Under the pieces are notes generated by a model. The model was given only the letters and a program-made list of their open reading frames with translations, made no database searches and was not told where the DNA came from. A DNA stretch of 64,000 bases from Leptoclinus maculatus (Eukaryota; Chordata; Actinopteri; Perciformes; Stichaeidae). Shown one piece after another: positions 38,356 through 62,053 of this stretch (positions within the stretch are counted from its first letter, which is position 1; every line of letters starts with the position of its first letter). Made by a program: the position numbers and the translations under genes. Location of the stretch: the NCBI GenBank assembly GCA_032191485.1, contig JAVDOI010000070.1:607001-671000 (forward strand). The letters run 5' to 3'.

Positions 38356-39351
38356 TGTATGGACTCAGCAGTAGAGGTGAAATGCTGCCCCCTATTTCTT
38401 TAAAGCGTGCGGCTACATCTTACACATTGCACCTTTAATAAATGCTCAACCCCCAGTTGTTGATCATTATAGCTGAAATGAAGACAATATATCAGGAATC
38501 TTTTAAAACATTTAAACAATTTATGCTGCAAAGATATTGATGAAGATTTAAGAGGAACTCTTTTTTTAAATTAGGGGTGAAGTGCTGCGACTGACTCAAG
38601 AAACAGGAACGTTTGGTTCAGTTATAAGATCAAAATCAAGAATAGTGAAGGTTTGAGAAGGTTTGAGTTGGATGGTTTTGTGTGTTTAGGGTCAGAATCG
38701 ACAGTGTACTTCCATAAAAACGAGACTACAAGAATAAATGACTTCATGATAGGATGTCAGTGTTGTGCAGCGTATGAAATTAGGTCATAACCGTTACAGC
38801 CACCCAACAAATGCAGGCAGACTCAATCTGACAAATAAAATGCATCAGTGCTTCACCCTGAGCTGCACGTCTGTCTCTATTTATGAGTCATCTGTGATTA
38901 ACAGCGACGAGTGCTGCTGAGGTAGAAATCGTCCAGCTGTGTGTGTGTGAGGTCAGGTACCGTTGGAAAGATCAGTGGTGGGAGAAGTACTCAGACCATT
39001 TACTTTAATGCAAGTCAAAGTGCTGATTTCAAAATATTTACTTGAGTAAAAGTATATTTCAGGAATCTCTAAAAAGAACCAACAGCCTGTTTTCAGCTTT
39101 GTGACGATGCATCTTAGTGAAGCCTCTAGTAGCTAAAAGAAAAAGGATATTGTAGAGTCCTAAAACCAAGAAATAAGTCAGAGTTCCCTCGTCTCAATGT
39201 GTTTATGGTTAGATTCTACAAAAAAGGTCTTAAGAGATTTTAACGTTTTACCCTACAATATAAAATAGGTCAGTGAACGCCCCTCTGGTGGATCTTAAAG
39301 GGTGTAACTGAGACGAACACTAGTTCTCCTTTAGCTTAGTGGTGGAGACAT

Positions 39352-40438
39352 GAAGTCGCGTGACCGTGGCGGAGTTCCTCTATAGACTGACGCGAAGTGG
39401 CGTGACCGTGGCGGAGTTCCTCTATAGACTGACGCGAAGTCGCGTGACCGTGGCGGAGTTCCTCTATAGACTGACGCGAAGTCGCGTGACCGTGGCGGAG
39501 TTCCTCTATAGACTGACGCGAAGTCGCGTGACCGTGGCGGAGTTCCTCTATAGACTGACGCGAAGTCGCGTGACCGTGGCGGAGTTCCTCTATAGACTGA
39601 CGCGAAGTCGCGTGACCGTGGCGGAGTTCCTCTATAGACTGACGCGAAGTCGCGTGACCGTGGCGGAGTTCCTCTATAGACTGACGCGAAGTCGCGTGAC
39701 CGTGGCGGAGTTCCTCTATAGACTGACGTGAAGTCGCGTGACCGTGGCGGAGTTCCTTTATAGACTGACGCGAAGTCGCGTGACCGTGGCGGAGTTCCTC
39801 TATAGACTGACGCGAAGTCGCGTGACCGTGGCGGAGTTCCTCTATAGACTGACGCGAAGTCGCGTGACCGTGGCGGAGTTCCTCTATAGACTGACGTGAA
39901 GTCGCGTGACCGTGGCGGAGTTCCTTTATAGACTGACGCGAAGTCGCGTGACCGTGGCGGAGTTCCTCTATAGACTGACGTGAAGTCGCGTGACCGTGGC
40001 GGAGTTCCTCTATAGACTGACGTGAAGTCGCGCGACCGTGGCGGAGTTCCTCTATAGACTGACGTGAAGTCGCGCGACCGTGGCGGAGTTCCTCTATAGA
40101 CTGACGTGAAGTCGCGCGACCGTGGCGGAGTTCCTCTATAGACTGACGTGAAGTCGCGTGACCGTGGCGGAGTTCCTCTATAGACTGACGTGAAGTGACG
40201 TGACCGTGGTGGAGTTCCTCTATAGACTGACGTGAAGTCGCGTGACCGTGGCGGAGTTCCTCTATAGACTGACGTGAAGTGACGTGACCGTGGTGGAGTT
40301 CCTCTATAGACTGACGTGAAGTCGCGTGACCGTGGTGGAGTTCCTCTATAGACTGACGTGAAGTCGCGTGACCGTGGTGGAGTTCCTCTATAGACTGACG
40401 TGAAGTCGCGTGACCGTGGTGGAGTTCCTTTATAGACT
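39352..40438. repeat. 42-bp minisatellite, about 26 copies
   Basis: Unit of 42 bases (GAAGTCGCGTGACCGTGG, then cggagttcctctatagactgacgc). Since 42 is 14 codons, one plus-strand frame reads through the first nine units as a 14-residue repeat (VTVAEFLYRLTRSR). Later units carry GACGTGA in place of GACGCGA, which turns the CGA arginine codon into a TGA stop. The 3' third adds GTGGTGG and GTGACGTG variants, partly as an 84-bp double unit. No start, splice sites or related protein support a gene. Confidence 0.95.
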
Positions 40439-42993
<2,555 letters not shown>

Positions 42994-43484
42994 CGAGAAC
43001 AGACTCATCGATGATAAAAACTGCATACAGTAAACCAAACTACAGAGGATCAGTCAGTGGATGAGAGGAGTCATTTCAGAGAACACTTGCTGGGCCGGCC
43101 GCCGCCCCCCCCCCCCCCCCCAAAAACCACCCACTGGTTTCATGGTTTCAACTGTTACAGAAAGAAGATGTTCAATCAGCGGTTGTCCCTCGAGGCAAAG
43201 AGGAGAGCCGCTTCTTTTCCTTTTCCTCAGCGGAGAGAATCTGAGTCAGCACTGTTACAACAAGTGCACGTTGTCAAGGCGCCGTGATGGGAAGGCTCAA
43301 CACAAAGAACAAAGAACAATACTGAGGCCACACGTTTGAAATGAGTGTTGTGGATTCTCTCTGAAATAACGACGATCCAGAACATCGGACTTCCCCCGAA
43401 ATACTGCAGCTGATTGTGAAGATGACGTTGAAGGAAATGGTTTGACATCACAAAAGATCGATACCATTCTCACGTCTGGCAGGT

Positions 43485-43690
43485 CATTAGCTTAGCTTAG
43501 CATAAAGACTGGAAGCAAGAGGAAACAGCTGGCCTGTGGACCGCAACATGCGATTGACTCGTCATTTTGTAGAGTTTAAAACAAACGAGACACATCGTGT
43601 TAATCAGTGAGCTTTAGAGGTGCCGTTAGGTGGATTTGTATTCAGAGCCAGGCTAGCTGTGTCCAGTCTTTATGCTAAGCTAAACAGCTT
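43485..43690. repeat. palindromic element R2
   Basis: Left arm 'cttagcttagcataaagact' (43492-43511), right arm 'cagtctttatgctaagctaa' (43665-43684), with inner arms 'ggaaacagctggcctg' and 'ccaggctagctgtgtcc'. Confidence 0.8.
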
Positions 43691-45383
43691 TCACACATGC
43701 ACTGCAGCACTGAAATCATCTAAACATCTAAAATCACTCAGAGCCGACAAGAAGCTAAAGTTAAATCGATGTCCGATTGAGTGAAACGCTCAGTACTGAG
43801 AATTCATGACGAGCCAGTTTATGACGTTTCTAACATGCTGCTGGTGCAAAATAAGAAGAAAGCAAACATCCGAAGGTGAAGAAGAGTCATGTACACAAAG
43901 ACGTCAAAGAAAATAGAGAGACGACGAGATTCAGGGAATCCAAACTCCTCAGAGGGAATTCAGAGAACGGCGAGAGACTCGGTCGTTTATGACCAAGTTA
44001 CAAACCAGCTACGTGACTGTTTCTGCCAGTAGGTGAGAATAGCGTCTGTTGTGTGCGACAATGTGTGTGCATGTGTGTGCATGTGTGTGCATGTGTGTGC
44101 ATGTGTCCAGACGTTCTCTGCACATTCGTCAGGAGTTCACGTGAGAAAGAATCTCCTTTGCAGACGTGAGATCGGCATCGATCGTCTCATGGAACGCTGT
44201 GCAAGAAAGTAAACGAGCAAATGTTCCCACAATGTCGACATATGTTCCTTTAACTGCTTTAGTTTGATTAACATGATCAGAAATACAAGTGTGTGTGTGT
44301 GTGTGTGTGTGTGTAAACTACTGAATCCAGCTGACAATCACGGGGACAACACTCTAGAACCACAACATTGACGATCTATAGGGCCAAAGCTGAGAGATGT
44401 GGAACTGCTTCTTAAAACAGTGACTCTTAAATGAAGTACATGTGGTGCTCAAAATAGGCAATGGTACACAAAAGGCATCTGTCTTTAAAAAAAAAACACA
44501 ACAAAAACAAACAAGTAATGAAAAAAGAAGTAATATGCACTTTAAAAAAAAACCTTAAAAAACAAAGTTTTCTCTTTGTGGCGACTGACAACCCTCTGAA
44601 ATCTTAATATGCCGTCGCACCGAATAAACTCCTCTAAACCGCAGAGTAGATTACTTATAAGTCCACCAGGTGGATGAAGGCTTGACTGAAACTGTTCTGC
44701 TGCTAAATAAAAAGAAGTGCAGCAATAAGGGCGTTCGGCTTGAGCTCAGGAATGGTTAACTAACAGACACCGAACGAACGAAAGAAAAAGCATATTAACA
44801 CAAACAATGAGCCTGAATTAAAGTTTCTCTTCAAGGCAGGTCTGGCGCCCAAAAAAAGGAATTCATGTTCAGAAGAGGATTACGAATGAAGTTAATATGG
44901 TGTTACACTACAATAGCTCTTCATTCAGACACATTATTCTATAGAACAAAGTGAAAACTAGTCGATAATCACTGGGATTTAGCCCCACTCGTCCATAAAT
45001 AAGGTCTGTTTCCACCGCTTGAAACAGGCCGAATAGAGACCGTTAACTGGCCGAGAAATGTGGATGAAATCATGGTTTTGGCACAGGCCTTACAAAGAAA
45101 ACTCCTCCCGTCCATCTACAAAGAAACCTACTAAACCTTCCTTTGGTTAAGAGAAAATAACAGAAAAATGAGCAAAGGTCAGCAAGGTTCCCCCTCTGAG
45201 GAGAGCGATCGCAGCCCTTGTTGGGGTGAGATTTACACAACGGTGGTTTAGTAGCAGGATTTAGCATGTTAGGCTTCTCAAAGGCTCTTCTGATGATCAT
45301 CACAGTGGTTTAGAATTCAACTAGAGGGCAAATGTTCATGTAAGATGAGCGAGAACAGGAGGACCCTGGTGTCTGGTCTCTCT

Positions 45384-45436
<53 letters not shown>

Positions 45437-45911
45437 CCATTGTTCCATGTCATTACGGTCAAGTCTCAGGCGTCAAGGTGTGTCTGGCGAAAAAAACTTT
45501 CGGGTATCGAGATCCTGGAAGAGACAAAAAGATAAAAACAATTAGTGGCGAGTCTCAAAAAAGACTTTACTCACCTCACAGCTGCAGACAGAACCAGACT
45601 TCACCGTATGAGATCATTACAACATATTGTTTATGAGATGTATTCCTGTTTCTCTTCTAATATTTCACTATTCATTCTATTGTGAATTTGATACACGTCA
45701 TGTAAACAGCATATTCTGTCTGGAGATTCAGAATAAGGCCTTATTCAGAATGGAGCATTGTCAGATTGAAACATGTGATATGTTGATATTATTCTGGTTT
45801 TTATTCTTTGGACATTCAGAATACGAGTCTCAGTTTGGGGTTTTTAGAGACGCGAGCCCAAAAGAAAAGCCCACTTCTCTGGTCGGAAGGAGAATCACAA
45901 CCTACTTATAA

Positions 45912-46272
45912 CCAGGCAGCAACCTCCGATGTGTTAAAGCTGCATTCTCTCTAGTGTCCACCAGGGGGCGACTCCTCTGGTTGTATAGAAGTCTATGAGA
46001 AAATGACTCTACTTCTCTCTTGATTTATTACCTCAGTAAACATTGTAAACATGAGTTTATGGTCTCAATCTCTAGTTTCAAGTCTTCTTCAATACAGCAT
46101 GATGTTCATTTAGTACATTATGGTCCATTTAGAGTCAAACAGACCATAAAGCAGGGGATGCTTTAGGGGCGGGGCTACACAGCGATTGACAGGTCTCTAC
46201 CAGAGACGAATACGGCGTCTCTACGTCACTCCACAAACCAATGAGACATCACTTCTTATATACAGGCTCTGC
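45912..46272 (+). mobile_element. R1 element, copy 10
   Basis: Outer head 'caggcagcaacctccgatgtgtt', exact core CCACCAGGGGGCGAC (45959-45973), body, 'ggggcggggctacacagcgattgacagg' region (GC-box plus a one-base variant of TGATTGACAG) and TACGTCACTCC. The ETS-YY1 segment is deleted before the end 'cttatatacaggctctg'. Confidence 0.85.
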
Positions 46273-47182
46273 TCATAACTTGTGACTACTCCTGGCTTCT
46301 CTACATTGATTTTAAGATTTTACTGATCACTGACCCCGAGATATATAGATATACAGAGATGTTGACCTCATATGACCCCTCACAGGGCCCCTCACAGGGC
46401 CCCTCGGTGAAACGACCTGCCTGAGGAGATAAATCTACAGAATCAATCTCTTTTAAATCACATTTTTACAGACCGGCTTTTATGTGATGTCGTCTTTTTA
46501 CTGCTTTTATTTATTTCTGTTCTGTATTTTAATTTTTTGTTGTTATTGTATCGATTGGTTTTATTGTTTCTCTCTCTATTGTTTTATCAGCGGCTGTTCT
46601 GACCCACAATCCTCAGCGAGGACACGAGACATCGACGAGAGAGACGGACAGACGACACACAGACGACAGTTCACGGTGCGATAGCGACAGGTTTTCACGT
46701 ACTGAAGGCACGCGGCATGCAACAGTACGAGCTTTGCAAGAGCAGCTGCTGGACATACTTTAAGTAAATAAAAGTATCTAGTCAATACCACTCTTTCCTG
46801 GGAGGCTTTTAATGTGAAAGTCTTGCAGGAAGTGTCCAAACACCAATATAAAAAAGGCACTTGGAATTTATAAAGAACTACAGAATTTCTTAGTTGTTAA
46901 GAGATAAAAAAACAAGCTGGAAACATCCGATATATACCATCAACTTATGAAATAGTTTTGGTAAACGAGTTAGCAACATGCTGAATTTACCACGTCAGCT
47001 CTTTTAATAACTTAAACCCCGTGAACGCCTTCATCTAATGTCCAGTCTTTGTTGCTTTTTCCACCACCAGCTCATGTTTTACTGGAGAATGTACAGTCTG
47101 GTCTGGATTTTTTTGTTCTAAATGAGCAGCATGTCAGTTCATTTACCCGGAACTGATAGAGCACTGGGGTCAGAGGTCAATC

Positions 47183-55483
<8,301 letters not shown>

Positions 55484-56040
55484 CTTTTTCTCGTCCCTCC
55501 TCACTTCCTCGCTGGCAGTTAGCAGTTAGCTACAATTAGCTAGGCTAACGTTTTCCCAAACCGTTTCCGCTTCGATCACAGAATAAAAGTGCTTCATCGG
55601 TTTCACACCCGGTTTTTAAAACGGGCACCGAAATCCAGGCATGGAAACCCCCCCAAAAAATATTTTTGTATGCGTTACAAAAAAAAAAAAAAGTCTCTTT
55701 TAGGCCTCGGCCTCGGAGACTTCACAGCAAAGTCGCTTATTGGGACGTCACCAAACATGCGACAAAATAGAGGGGCGCGCGGATTTTTTCGCCGTTCTTC
55801 GCTGCCGCTTTGCCGTTTTTTTTAAATAAAGCACACAGAGTTCGGCCAGTCCGGCAAACAGCGAGGCACAAATTAAAGAGTCCTATCACTTTCTCTACGC
55901 GCATGCTCAGTGGCAGCGTATTTTATGATTCCAGCGGCACGAGCGGTAAGCGATAGCGTCTCCGGGAGGTTTTGCCGTGGTAGCGTCAACAAACGCAACA
56001 TTCCGCAGCCCACCGCGGAGACCGCACAAATCACGTGGTC
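55484..56040. promoter_or_regulatory. ptpn11 CpG-rich promoter region
   Basis: CpG-dense stretch just upstream of the ptpn11 start. Contains ATTGG (CCAAT box, 55739-55743) next to GACGTCA (CRE-like, 55744-55750), and TACGCGCATGCTCA (55896-55909), close to the NRF1 motif. Transcription start not determinable. With tmed2 2.3 kb away in the opposite direction, a shared promoter is unlikely. Confidence 0.45.
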
Positions 56041-56114
56041 TAAATGTTAAAATAAATACCCAAGCTGCAAAAAAACAACAACAACGGAATACTCTTATTT
56101 AGGATGTTAACTCT

Positions 56115-56587
56115 TTTGCATTGGTGGAAGAAGTACTTCATGTTTTACTAAAGTAAAAGTAGTGATACCGCTGTAGAAATACTAGTAAAAGAGAGTTGAA
56201 ACACAAAAAGTAAGGTATCAAAATATACCTTAAGTATCACAAGTAAAAGTTCAGTTCTTTCAGAATGGCCCATTTCAGAATAATACATATTATATTATTG
56301 GATTAGGGTTATTGATATTATGTGCATCACTATGTGCAGCTGGTAAATGTGAGAAATAATATCACAATATATTTGTTATTTTTCTTAATTCTAAATCTGA
56401 ATCAGGAAAGTGAGTAAAGTTTTGTATAAAGAGTACAATATTCCCCTCTGAGATGCAGAGGAGTGGAAGTATAAAGTAGCAGAAAATGGAGATAACAACT
56501 GAGGTAAAGTATAACAAGAACTTCAAATTTGTACTTAAGTAGGCTACAGTACCAAAGTCAGTGTACTTAGTTACTTTCCATCACTGC
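56115..56587 (+). repeat. dispersed element R4, full-length-looking copy
   Basis: From 'ttggtggaagaagtacttc' to 'gtgtacttagttactttccatcactg'; about 470 bases, no coding capacity. The best copy in the window for defining the element. Confidence 0.8.
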
Positions 56588-57044
56588 TTTTCTGTATGAA
56601 TGATTTTGTACCAGGAGTAATAATCATAGAAAGAAAACATATTCATCACCTGTTGATTCTGACACCACATGTCATAAAGTATTTAATCCTCATTTGGATT
56701 GTTTAACATGTCAAATAAAAAAATACTGCCAGCATTTCTCATTCTAATGCACAAAGGTTCTCAGCTGCACCGTTAACTTAAAACACAGTAAACCGGTTAT
56801 AAAACTGTCAATTGCAGGATGTTCAGAACTTTGTTGACATGAAATATGTAGCTGATAGTATTATATTAAAGGGTTCAAATTAGCTCAATATCTGAAACAG
56901 AAAAATGAAATGAATGCAGTAATTACAATCCAAAATCATCATATATACTGTATATATAAATAATGGTAAAATACTAACGTTTTACTGAATACATTTTGCT
57001 GTTACAGGACTTTAACTGTATTTTAATACAGTAAAATGTAATAC

Positions 57045-57421
57045 AGTATATTTTATATTTTATATTTTATATTTTATATTTTATATTTTATATTTTATAT
57101 TTTATATTTTATATTTTATATTTTATATTTTATATTTTATATTTTATATTTTATATTTTATATTTTATATTTTATATTTTATATTTTATATTTTATATTT
57201 TATATTTTATATTTTATATTTTATATTTTATATTTTATATTTTATATTTTATATTTTATATTTTATATTTTATATTTTATATTTTATATTTTATATTTTA
57301 TATTTTATGTTTTATATTTTATATTTTATATTTTATATTTTATATTTTATATTTTATATTTTATATTTTATATTTTATATTTTATATTTTATATTTTATA
57401 TTTTATATTTTATATTTTATT
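57045..57421. repeat. A/T-only 7-bp tandem array (TATTTTA)n, about 53 copies
   Basis: About 370 bases with only A and T except for a single G near 57309. Ends about 330 bases upstream of the tmed2 start codon. Confidence 0.97.
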
Positions 57422-57424
57422 TTA

Positions 57425-57520
57425 TAATATTATAAAATACCAGTTGGTGGCGGTAATGCTCCAATTCATTGTTTGCCAACCGCCAATAAACCTCAAAAAA
57501 GAAGAAGAAGAAGAAGCTTC
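57425..57520 (+). repeat. retroelement 3'-tail-like fragment with (GAA)n end
   Basis: 'accagttggtggcggtaatgc' then 'tttgccaaccgccaataaa' and an AAGAAG tail. 'ggtggcgg' and 'ccgcca' are inverted, forming a small hairpin before the tail. I have seen this tail pattern in many fish genomes; family name uncertain. It sits between the A/T array and the tmed2 promoter. Confidence 0.5.
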
Positions 57521-57754
57521 ATTTTGACATGTATTTTGCGCCGCGTACTCTCTCAAATTTGGCCCTCGCCGGTTCCCGTTTAAGCCTGTACGTGGCAGTC
57601 CGAGAGCAGTGTACACAGCAGCCGAGGCTGGTGCGGCTCCTACAGACTGACATCCTGCACTTCTTATAGGATACACTGAAGCGAGGACACTCCGAACAAC
57701 ATACCCAGACTTTTGTTGTGACGCCCCGCTATATAAAACATTAATTCAACAACC
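57521..57754 (+). promoter_or_regulatory. tmed2 promoter / 5' UTR region
   Basis: GC-richer segment between the repeat tail and the tmed2 start codon, only about 230 bases long. It includes 'gcgccgcg' (57539-57546) and no exon structure. Confidence 0.4.
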
Positions 57755-59642
57755 ATGTTTACCGTGTCGGAACTGGTCGTCCTGCTGGCCGTGCTGTCCT
57801 CCACCGCGTCCGGCTACTTCGTTAGCATAGACGCCCATGCCGATGAGTGCTTCTACGAGCGGGTCAACTCCGGCACAAAGATGGGCCTCATGTTCGAGGT
57901 GGCCGAAGGAGGCTTCCTGGACATCGATGTGGAGGTGAGAGGACTTCACCGAAATAATAAACTTACAACCTAACATGGAGAAATGTGGTTTTATTACTTA
58001 AAACAAGAGATTGTGAGACTTAAGGCCTGTGCTAGCTAACGCTAGCTTCAGCTAACGTCTCTCTGCGTAACGTCAACATAACTAGTTATCCGGGTTAATA
58101 GCTATTAACTACATTAAATATTCTAATTTATATAGTATAGTATCTTAGTATTATTCGGGCATTTTTTTCTGTTAACAAGTGCGTTAGTGTTAATTTAATT
58201 ATTCATAAGGCTACAGGAAGTGCAACGTTAGCATTATCCGGCTAAGTTATGCTAGCTATGTAGTCTACAAAATAACATCTTTTGACTTGTTTTGTGGAGA
58301 CTTTGTTGTGGTTTCACGTTCAACTAAGAGCTAGTTGCATTAATTAATGCAGCAGTAATATTAATCCAATTTAATATATTTTATGTATATATTTTCTATA
58401 TGTATATATTCTAAATATTGTGTATATGTATATATTCTAAATTATATATGTTATATATAAGGTGTATATAGAACAAAGTTGATGTGAGTGCTTCGTGTAC
58501 CCAGATGTTGCTACCATATGGTACAGCAGTGCCATCGTGTTTGTGTCATGCAGCTGTTGTCTTTACACAGATGTTGATGTCTTTTTTGTGTGTCCTTCCC
58601 AGATAACAGGGCCTGACGGTAAGCAGATTTACAAGGGCGACAGGGAGTCCAGCGGGAAATACTCGGTGGCAGCACACATGGACGGAACCTACAAGTTCTG
58701 CTTCAGCAACAAGATGTCGACCATGACACCCAAGATCGTCATGTTCACGATTGACATAGGAGAGGCCCCCAAAGGCCAGGACATGGAGACAGAAGGTACA
58801 TATCTGCGTACAAAAGAGAAATTAAGGAATACCATATCTCCTATACGTCAGCCAGCTTTCCCCCCAGATAGATCACGCAGAGTGTCTGTATTCTGCTGAT
58901 CTTGTGTCATTGTTCTGTGATAGTTTGATTCACCTTTTTTTACTTTATTTTGGACCCTCTGTTCCTCTTCGTAGGTGGTGACAGCTGGGATGGTAGGGCA
59001 CAGGGCAATAGGCTTTTGAGTTTGTGATGCACTGCAGAGTCTTCTCTAACCAGTGTTGTTTCCATAGTTTAAACTAATAATGTGCATTTCTACAACACAG
59101 AGGAAGTTGTATTGTTTGTGAATGGCTTGACGATTTGCACAGTGAGAACATGTATGATCTTTGAATGTCTCTGGTGATGGGACGGCATCACCTGCGACAT
59201 GAGTCACAATTGCAGAGTTGTTATGCATGTATTGCATACCTCCATGCATGTTTTCTTGTTTTGTTTTTTGGTGCACATCCACTGTGTTGTGGCCTGTTAC
59301 TTAAGATGACGTTTGCCTGTTTCAGCCCACCAAAACAAGCTGGAGGAGATGATCAACGAGCTGGCAGTCGCAATGACGGCTGTGAAGCATGAGCAGGAGT
59401 ACATGGAGGTTCGCGAGAGGATACACAGAGCGAGTGAGTCCAGAGCCAACGACAACATGTACATCGTTCTAATCGTTTGAGTGGAAATTCTAAACTGTCA
59501 TCTTCTCTCTCTTCCAGTCAACGACAACACAAACAGCAGAGTGGTGCTGTGGTCGTTCTTTGAAGCTCTGGTTCTGGTGGCCATGACACTCGGACAGATT
59601 TACTACCTGAAGAGATTTTTTGAAGTACGGCGAGTGGTTTAG
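57755..59642 (+). CDS. tmed2: p24 family cargo receptor TMED2 (4 exons, complete)
   Basis: Type I membrane protein of the early secretory pathway, cycling between ER and Golgi in COPI/COPII vesicles as part of p24 hetero-oligomers. Exons 57755-57934, 58603-58795, 59326-59433 and 59518-59642 total 606 nt and encode 201 residues, the same length as human TMED2. Signal peptide about 1-20 ending STASG before YFVSIDAHADECF. The GOLD domain has its two cysteines in DECF and KFCF. A luminal coiled-coil follows (NKLEEMINELAVAMTAVKHE), then one membrane span (VLWSFFEALVLVAMTLGQIYY). The short cytosolic tail KRFFEVRRVV carries the FF and basic residues used for coat binding. Conservation is very high throughout. 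The start was chosen because it opens directly into the signal peptide. It lies 2.3 kb from the ptpn11 start in head-to-head orientation. Confidence 0.97.
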
Positions 59643-61065
59643 TGCGATGAAATGATTCCTCTGTGTCCTCCACTGATTTCTCCCAACACCAAGACAGTTA
59701 TTTACACTCTGGAAACGAGACCGGCAGATTCGAGTAAAGCCTACATATGATTGGATCTCAGATGTTTTGTTCTCCTGTTACCTGTTTGTTTCCTTCTTTA
59801 TAAATGTGATTAGTGTTTGTTTGGAGCGAATGGCCAAAAGATTCTGGGATAGTCAGTTTATTAGTTCCTTTTTTTTTTTTTTTTTTTGGTTTGACAGATT
59901 TTTGTTGCCCACTATTGTTTGATAATTAGTAAGTGCAAATTACTTGCCAGTCCAGTTTTGCCCGTGTGAATGACCGCAGGGCTCATCATTTTATGTAAAA
60001 GCAGTCGGATGAGAGAGACTCAGAAATGCACATAAATTGGTCGGCATGTGTGGAGTTTCCACAGGAGAATGCAAAGATTTAGATGGGACACTTCTCAAAT
60101 GATAAAACATTTACAAACATGAGAACAGAATGTTGGATTCTGTTTTGTTTAGAGATGCAGGAGTCTTTGTTTCCAGCGTCTAAGCCAAGTCAGACAATGT
60201 ACTGGTGGATACGTGATATCTGTACGTTCATGCTCTCAATCAACAAATTGCACTCCTGATGGATATATCTGAAGGATTTACACTGCAGCCGATCTTTTAA
60301 GGGAAACCGTATGGTTTCTAGCTCCGTCTGTTGATTCACAGCGGTCCATGCTGCGGGGGGAAGGGGGGCGGGGCTTCAGTAGACATCTTTTGCAGGGAAA
60401 CCGTGCGATTCTCTACGTAGTTCAGAAACAGACGAGTGGTTTCTTGGCCTGAGAGTCAACAAGGTGATTTCAATTTTACACTTTAATTTGACGACTTCCA
60501 CTTAGACCTGGAAGAGCCGAGGCAGAGTTTGATTTTAAACTGAACTAAGTGTAGAGGAATACTGAAATACATGTTACATGTTGATTGACGCTGGGTGGGT
60601 ATGTGGCTGGGGGAGGGGGGGGGGTCTGATGCGTAATGACTGCTGTGTGCTTTAGTTGCTTCTACTATAGTTCCTTTGTTGGGTTAGGGATTTTAAATTA
60701 TGATTGTATACAGTTTTGAACAGTTTGTTTTTCCTGGAGCATATCCTGTGACATGCAACTGTTTGGATGAGGCCTTTCAAATGTCTTCTACTTGTTTCTT
60801 TCCCCGTTGAGGTTAAAAATGAAAAATAACTTTAGTCCAAGGCAGTAGCTTCACATCTAGCACACAGCTGCAACATCACAAGTGTTGCATGTCGCTGAAT
60901 ATGTTCCAGTTTTGTATTAAAAACAATCTTCGGTGAGCTCTGGCGGGTAAACTGCTCTGTACACAGTCTCCTTTTTTGTGATTACACGCTATTAAATCTG
61001 ATAAAATGGATCTGTACAAATGTAGAATGGTTGTCTGTGGAGAAAGCCCCAGGTTTCATAATAAA
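59643..61065 (+). other. probable tmed2 3' UTR
   Basis: Unique-looking sequence after the stop with poly-T and G runs (59870-59888; 60356-60370; 60609-60624) and no competing exon. A plausible end is the AATAAA at 61060-61065. Confidence 0.5.
61060..61065 (+). terminator. candidate poly(A) signal of tmed2
   Basis: AATAAA 1.4 kb after the stop codon. A second AATAAA at 61164-61169 is an alternative. Confidence 0.45.
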
Positions 61066-61496
61066 GCCAATATTCTGTACATTTACTTGGATGTCTTTTT
61101 AAGCAGGTTTGACTGAATCATGTGGTTTGTAAAGTGACCTCATGACCAGAGGGGAGAATGTGAAATAAATTTCTGCATTGCCTTTCAGTAAAAGCTGGAA
61201 CTGAGTTAGTTAATGTAAATTAGCTTTCCTTGTTTTTCCTGCTATGACGAGTTAAACTGCTGAAAGGTTTAAGAATCTGACTCGACTTGTTGAAGACTGC
61301 TGAGGTGTTGATGCTACAGCAACACACACAAGCTTCATGAATTTAAAACATATGAGAATCTTATTGATAAGATGAATGCAGGCATTTTACTTGTAATATT
61401 GTTTTACAATCTAATATTGCCAATAAGTCCTTTTACTTGAGGATTTAAGCCAACACAAGCAGCTTTGAGTTGTCCTACATTTGCTAATACTTCCGT

Positions 61497-61560
61497 AAGG
61501 CAAGTTTATTTGTATAGCACATTTCAACAACAAAGGCAATTCAAAGTGCTTCACATAAAA
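61497..61560. repeat. common fish repeat tail
   Basis: 'aaggcaagtttatttgtat' followed by 'gcacatttcaacaacaaaggcaattcaaagtgc' type text, a pattern widespread in teleosts (from memory). A weaker relative is at 61650-61715. Confidence 0.6.
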
Positions 61561-61879
61561 CCATTAAAAACACCAAAACAAAGGCAAAAGAAAAGATTTA
61601 AGTAAAATGTATGTAGGACTATTAGTTTCACTGTAGTCGTAATTATAATGTAATAATTAAATGTATTTATATACACACAGCACTTACAAAGTGCTTAACA
61701 TGGTTGAACCAAGAACAAAACATATATTCAAGACTGCAATGATATACAATCAGACAATTACAACAAAACAGAAATAAAATACCCCAAAGTTGTATTTAAA
61801 AATTAAATAAAAAGCTGTAACATATATTTCCCCCCAACGTTTTTGTATCTACTGCAGTAGAAAATAAAATAAACGACAA

Positions 61880-62053
61880 ATACAAATACATCGGTACGCG
61901 GAACGATACTGGTGACCGCGCTAACGTTCCTACCCGGGTTGTAAACATCAACGCACCCGGAAACCGGAACAGCGTGGAGACGCAAGAGGAGACGCAGTCG
62001 AGCGGTGGCTAACGACGTTAGCATTAAACTCAGCTTAGTGTTCCACTCTCAAC
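61880..62053 (+). promoter_or_regulatory. ddx55 promoter / 5' UTR region
   Basis: CpG-rich stretch ('gaccgcgctaacgttcc', 'aacgcacccggaaaccgg') immediately upstream of the ddx55 start. ETS-like CCGGAA occurs twice near 61957-61970. Confidence 0.4.

Larger units (their letters stand above)
33656..39351. other. intergenic, no gene recognised
   Basis: 33880-33920 R4 fragment; 34060-34600 AT-rich; 35781-35849 (GT)n; 36425-36665 R3; 36676-37105 and 38165-38355 R1 copies 8 and 9; GT tracts at 37595-37622 and 37766-37807; GAA run 37958-37981; R4 fragment about 38970-39070. The paired open stretches at 34864-35123 resemble no known protein. Confidence 0.5.

Noticed and set aside
39360..39731. 123-codon frame of a 14-residue repeat that looks like a small repetitive protein
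   Set aside because: It arises from a 42-bp tandem repeat without stops. No splice signals, promoter or related protein is seen, and later units carry a stop in every copy.
57729..57738. TATATAAAA as a TATA box for tmed2
   Set aside because: It lies only about 18-26 bases before the ATG, so a start directed by it would fall at or after the initiation codon.
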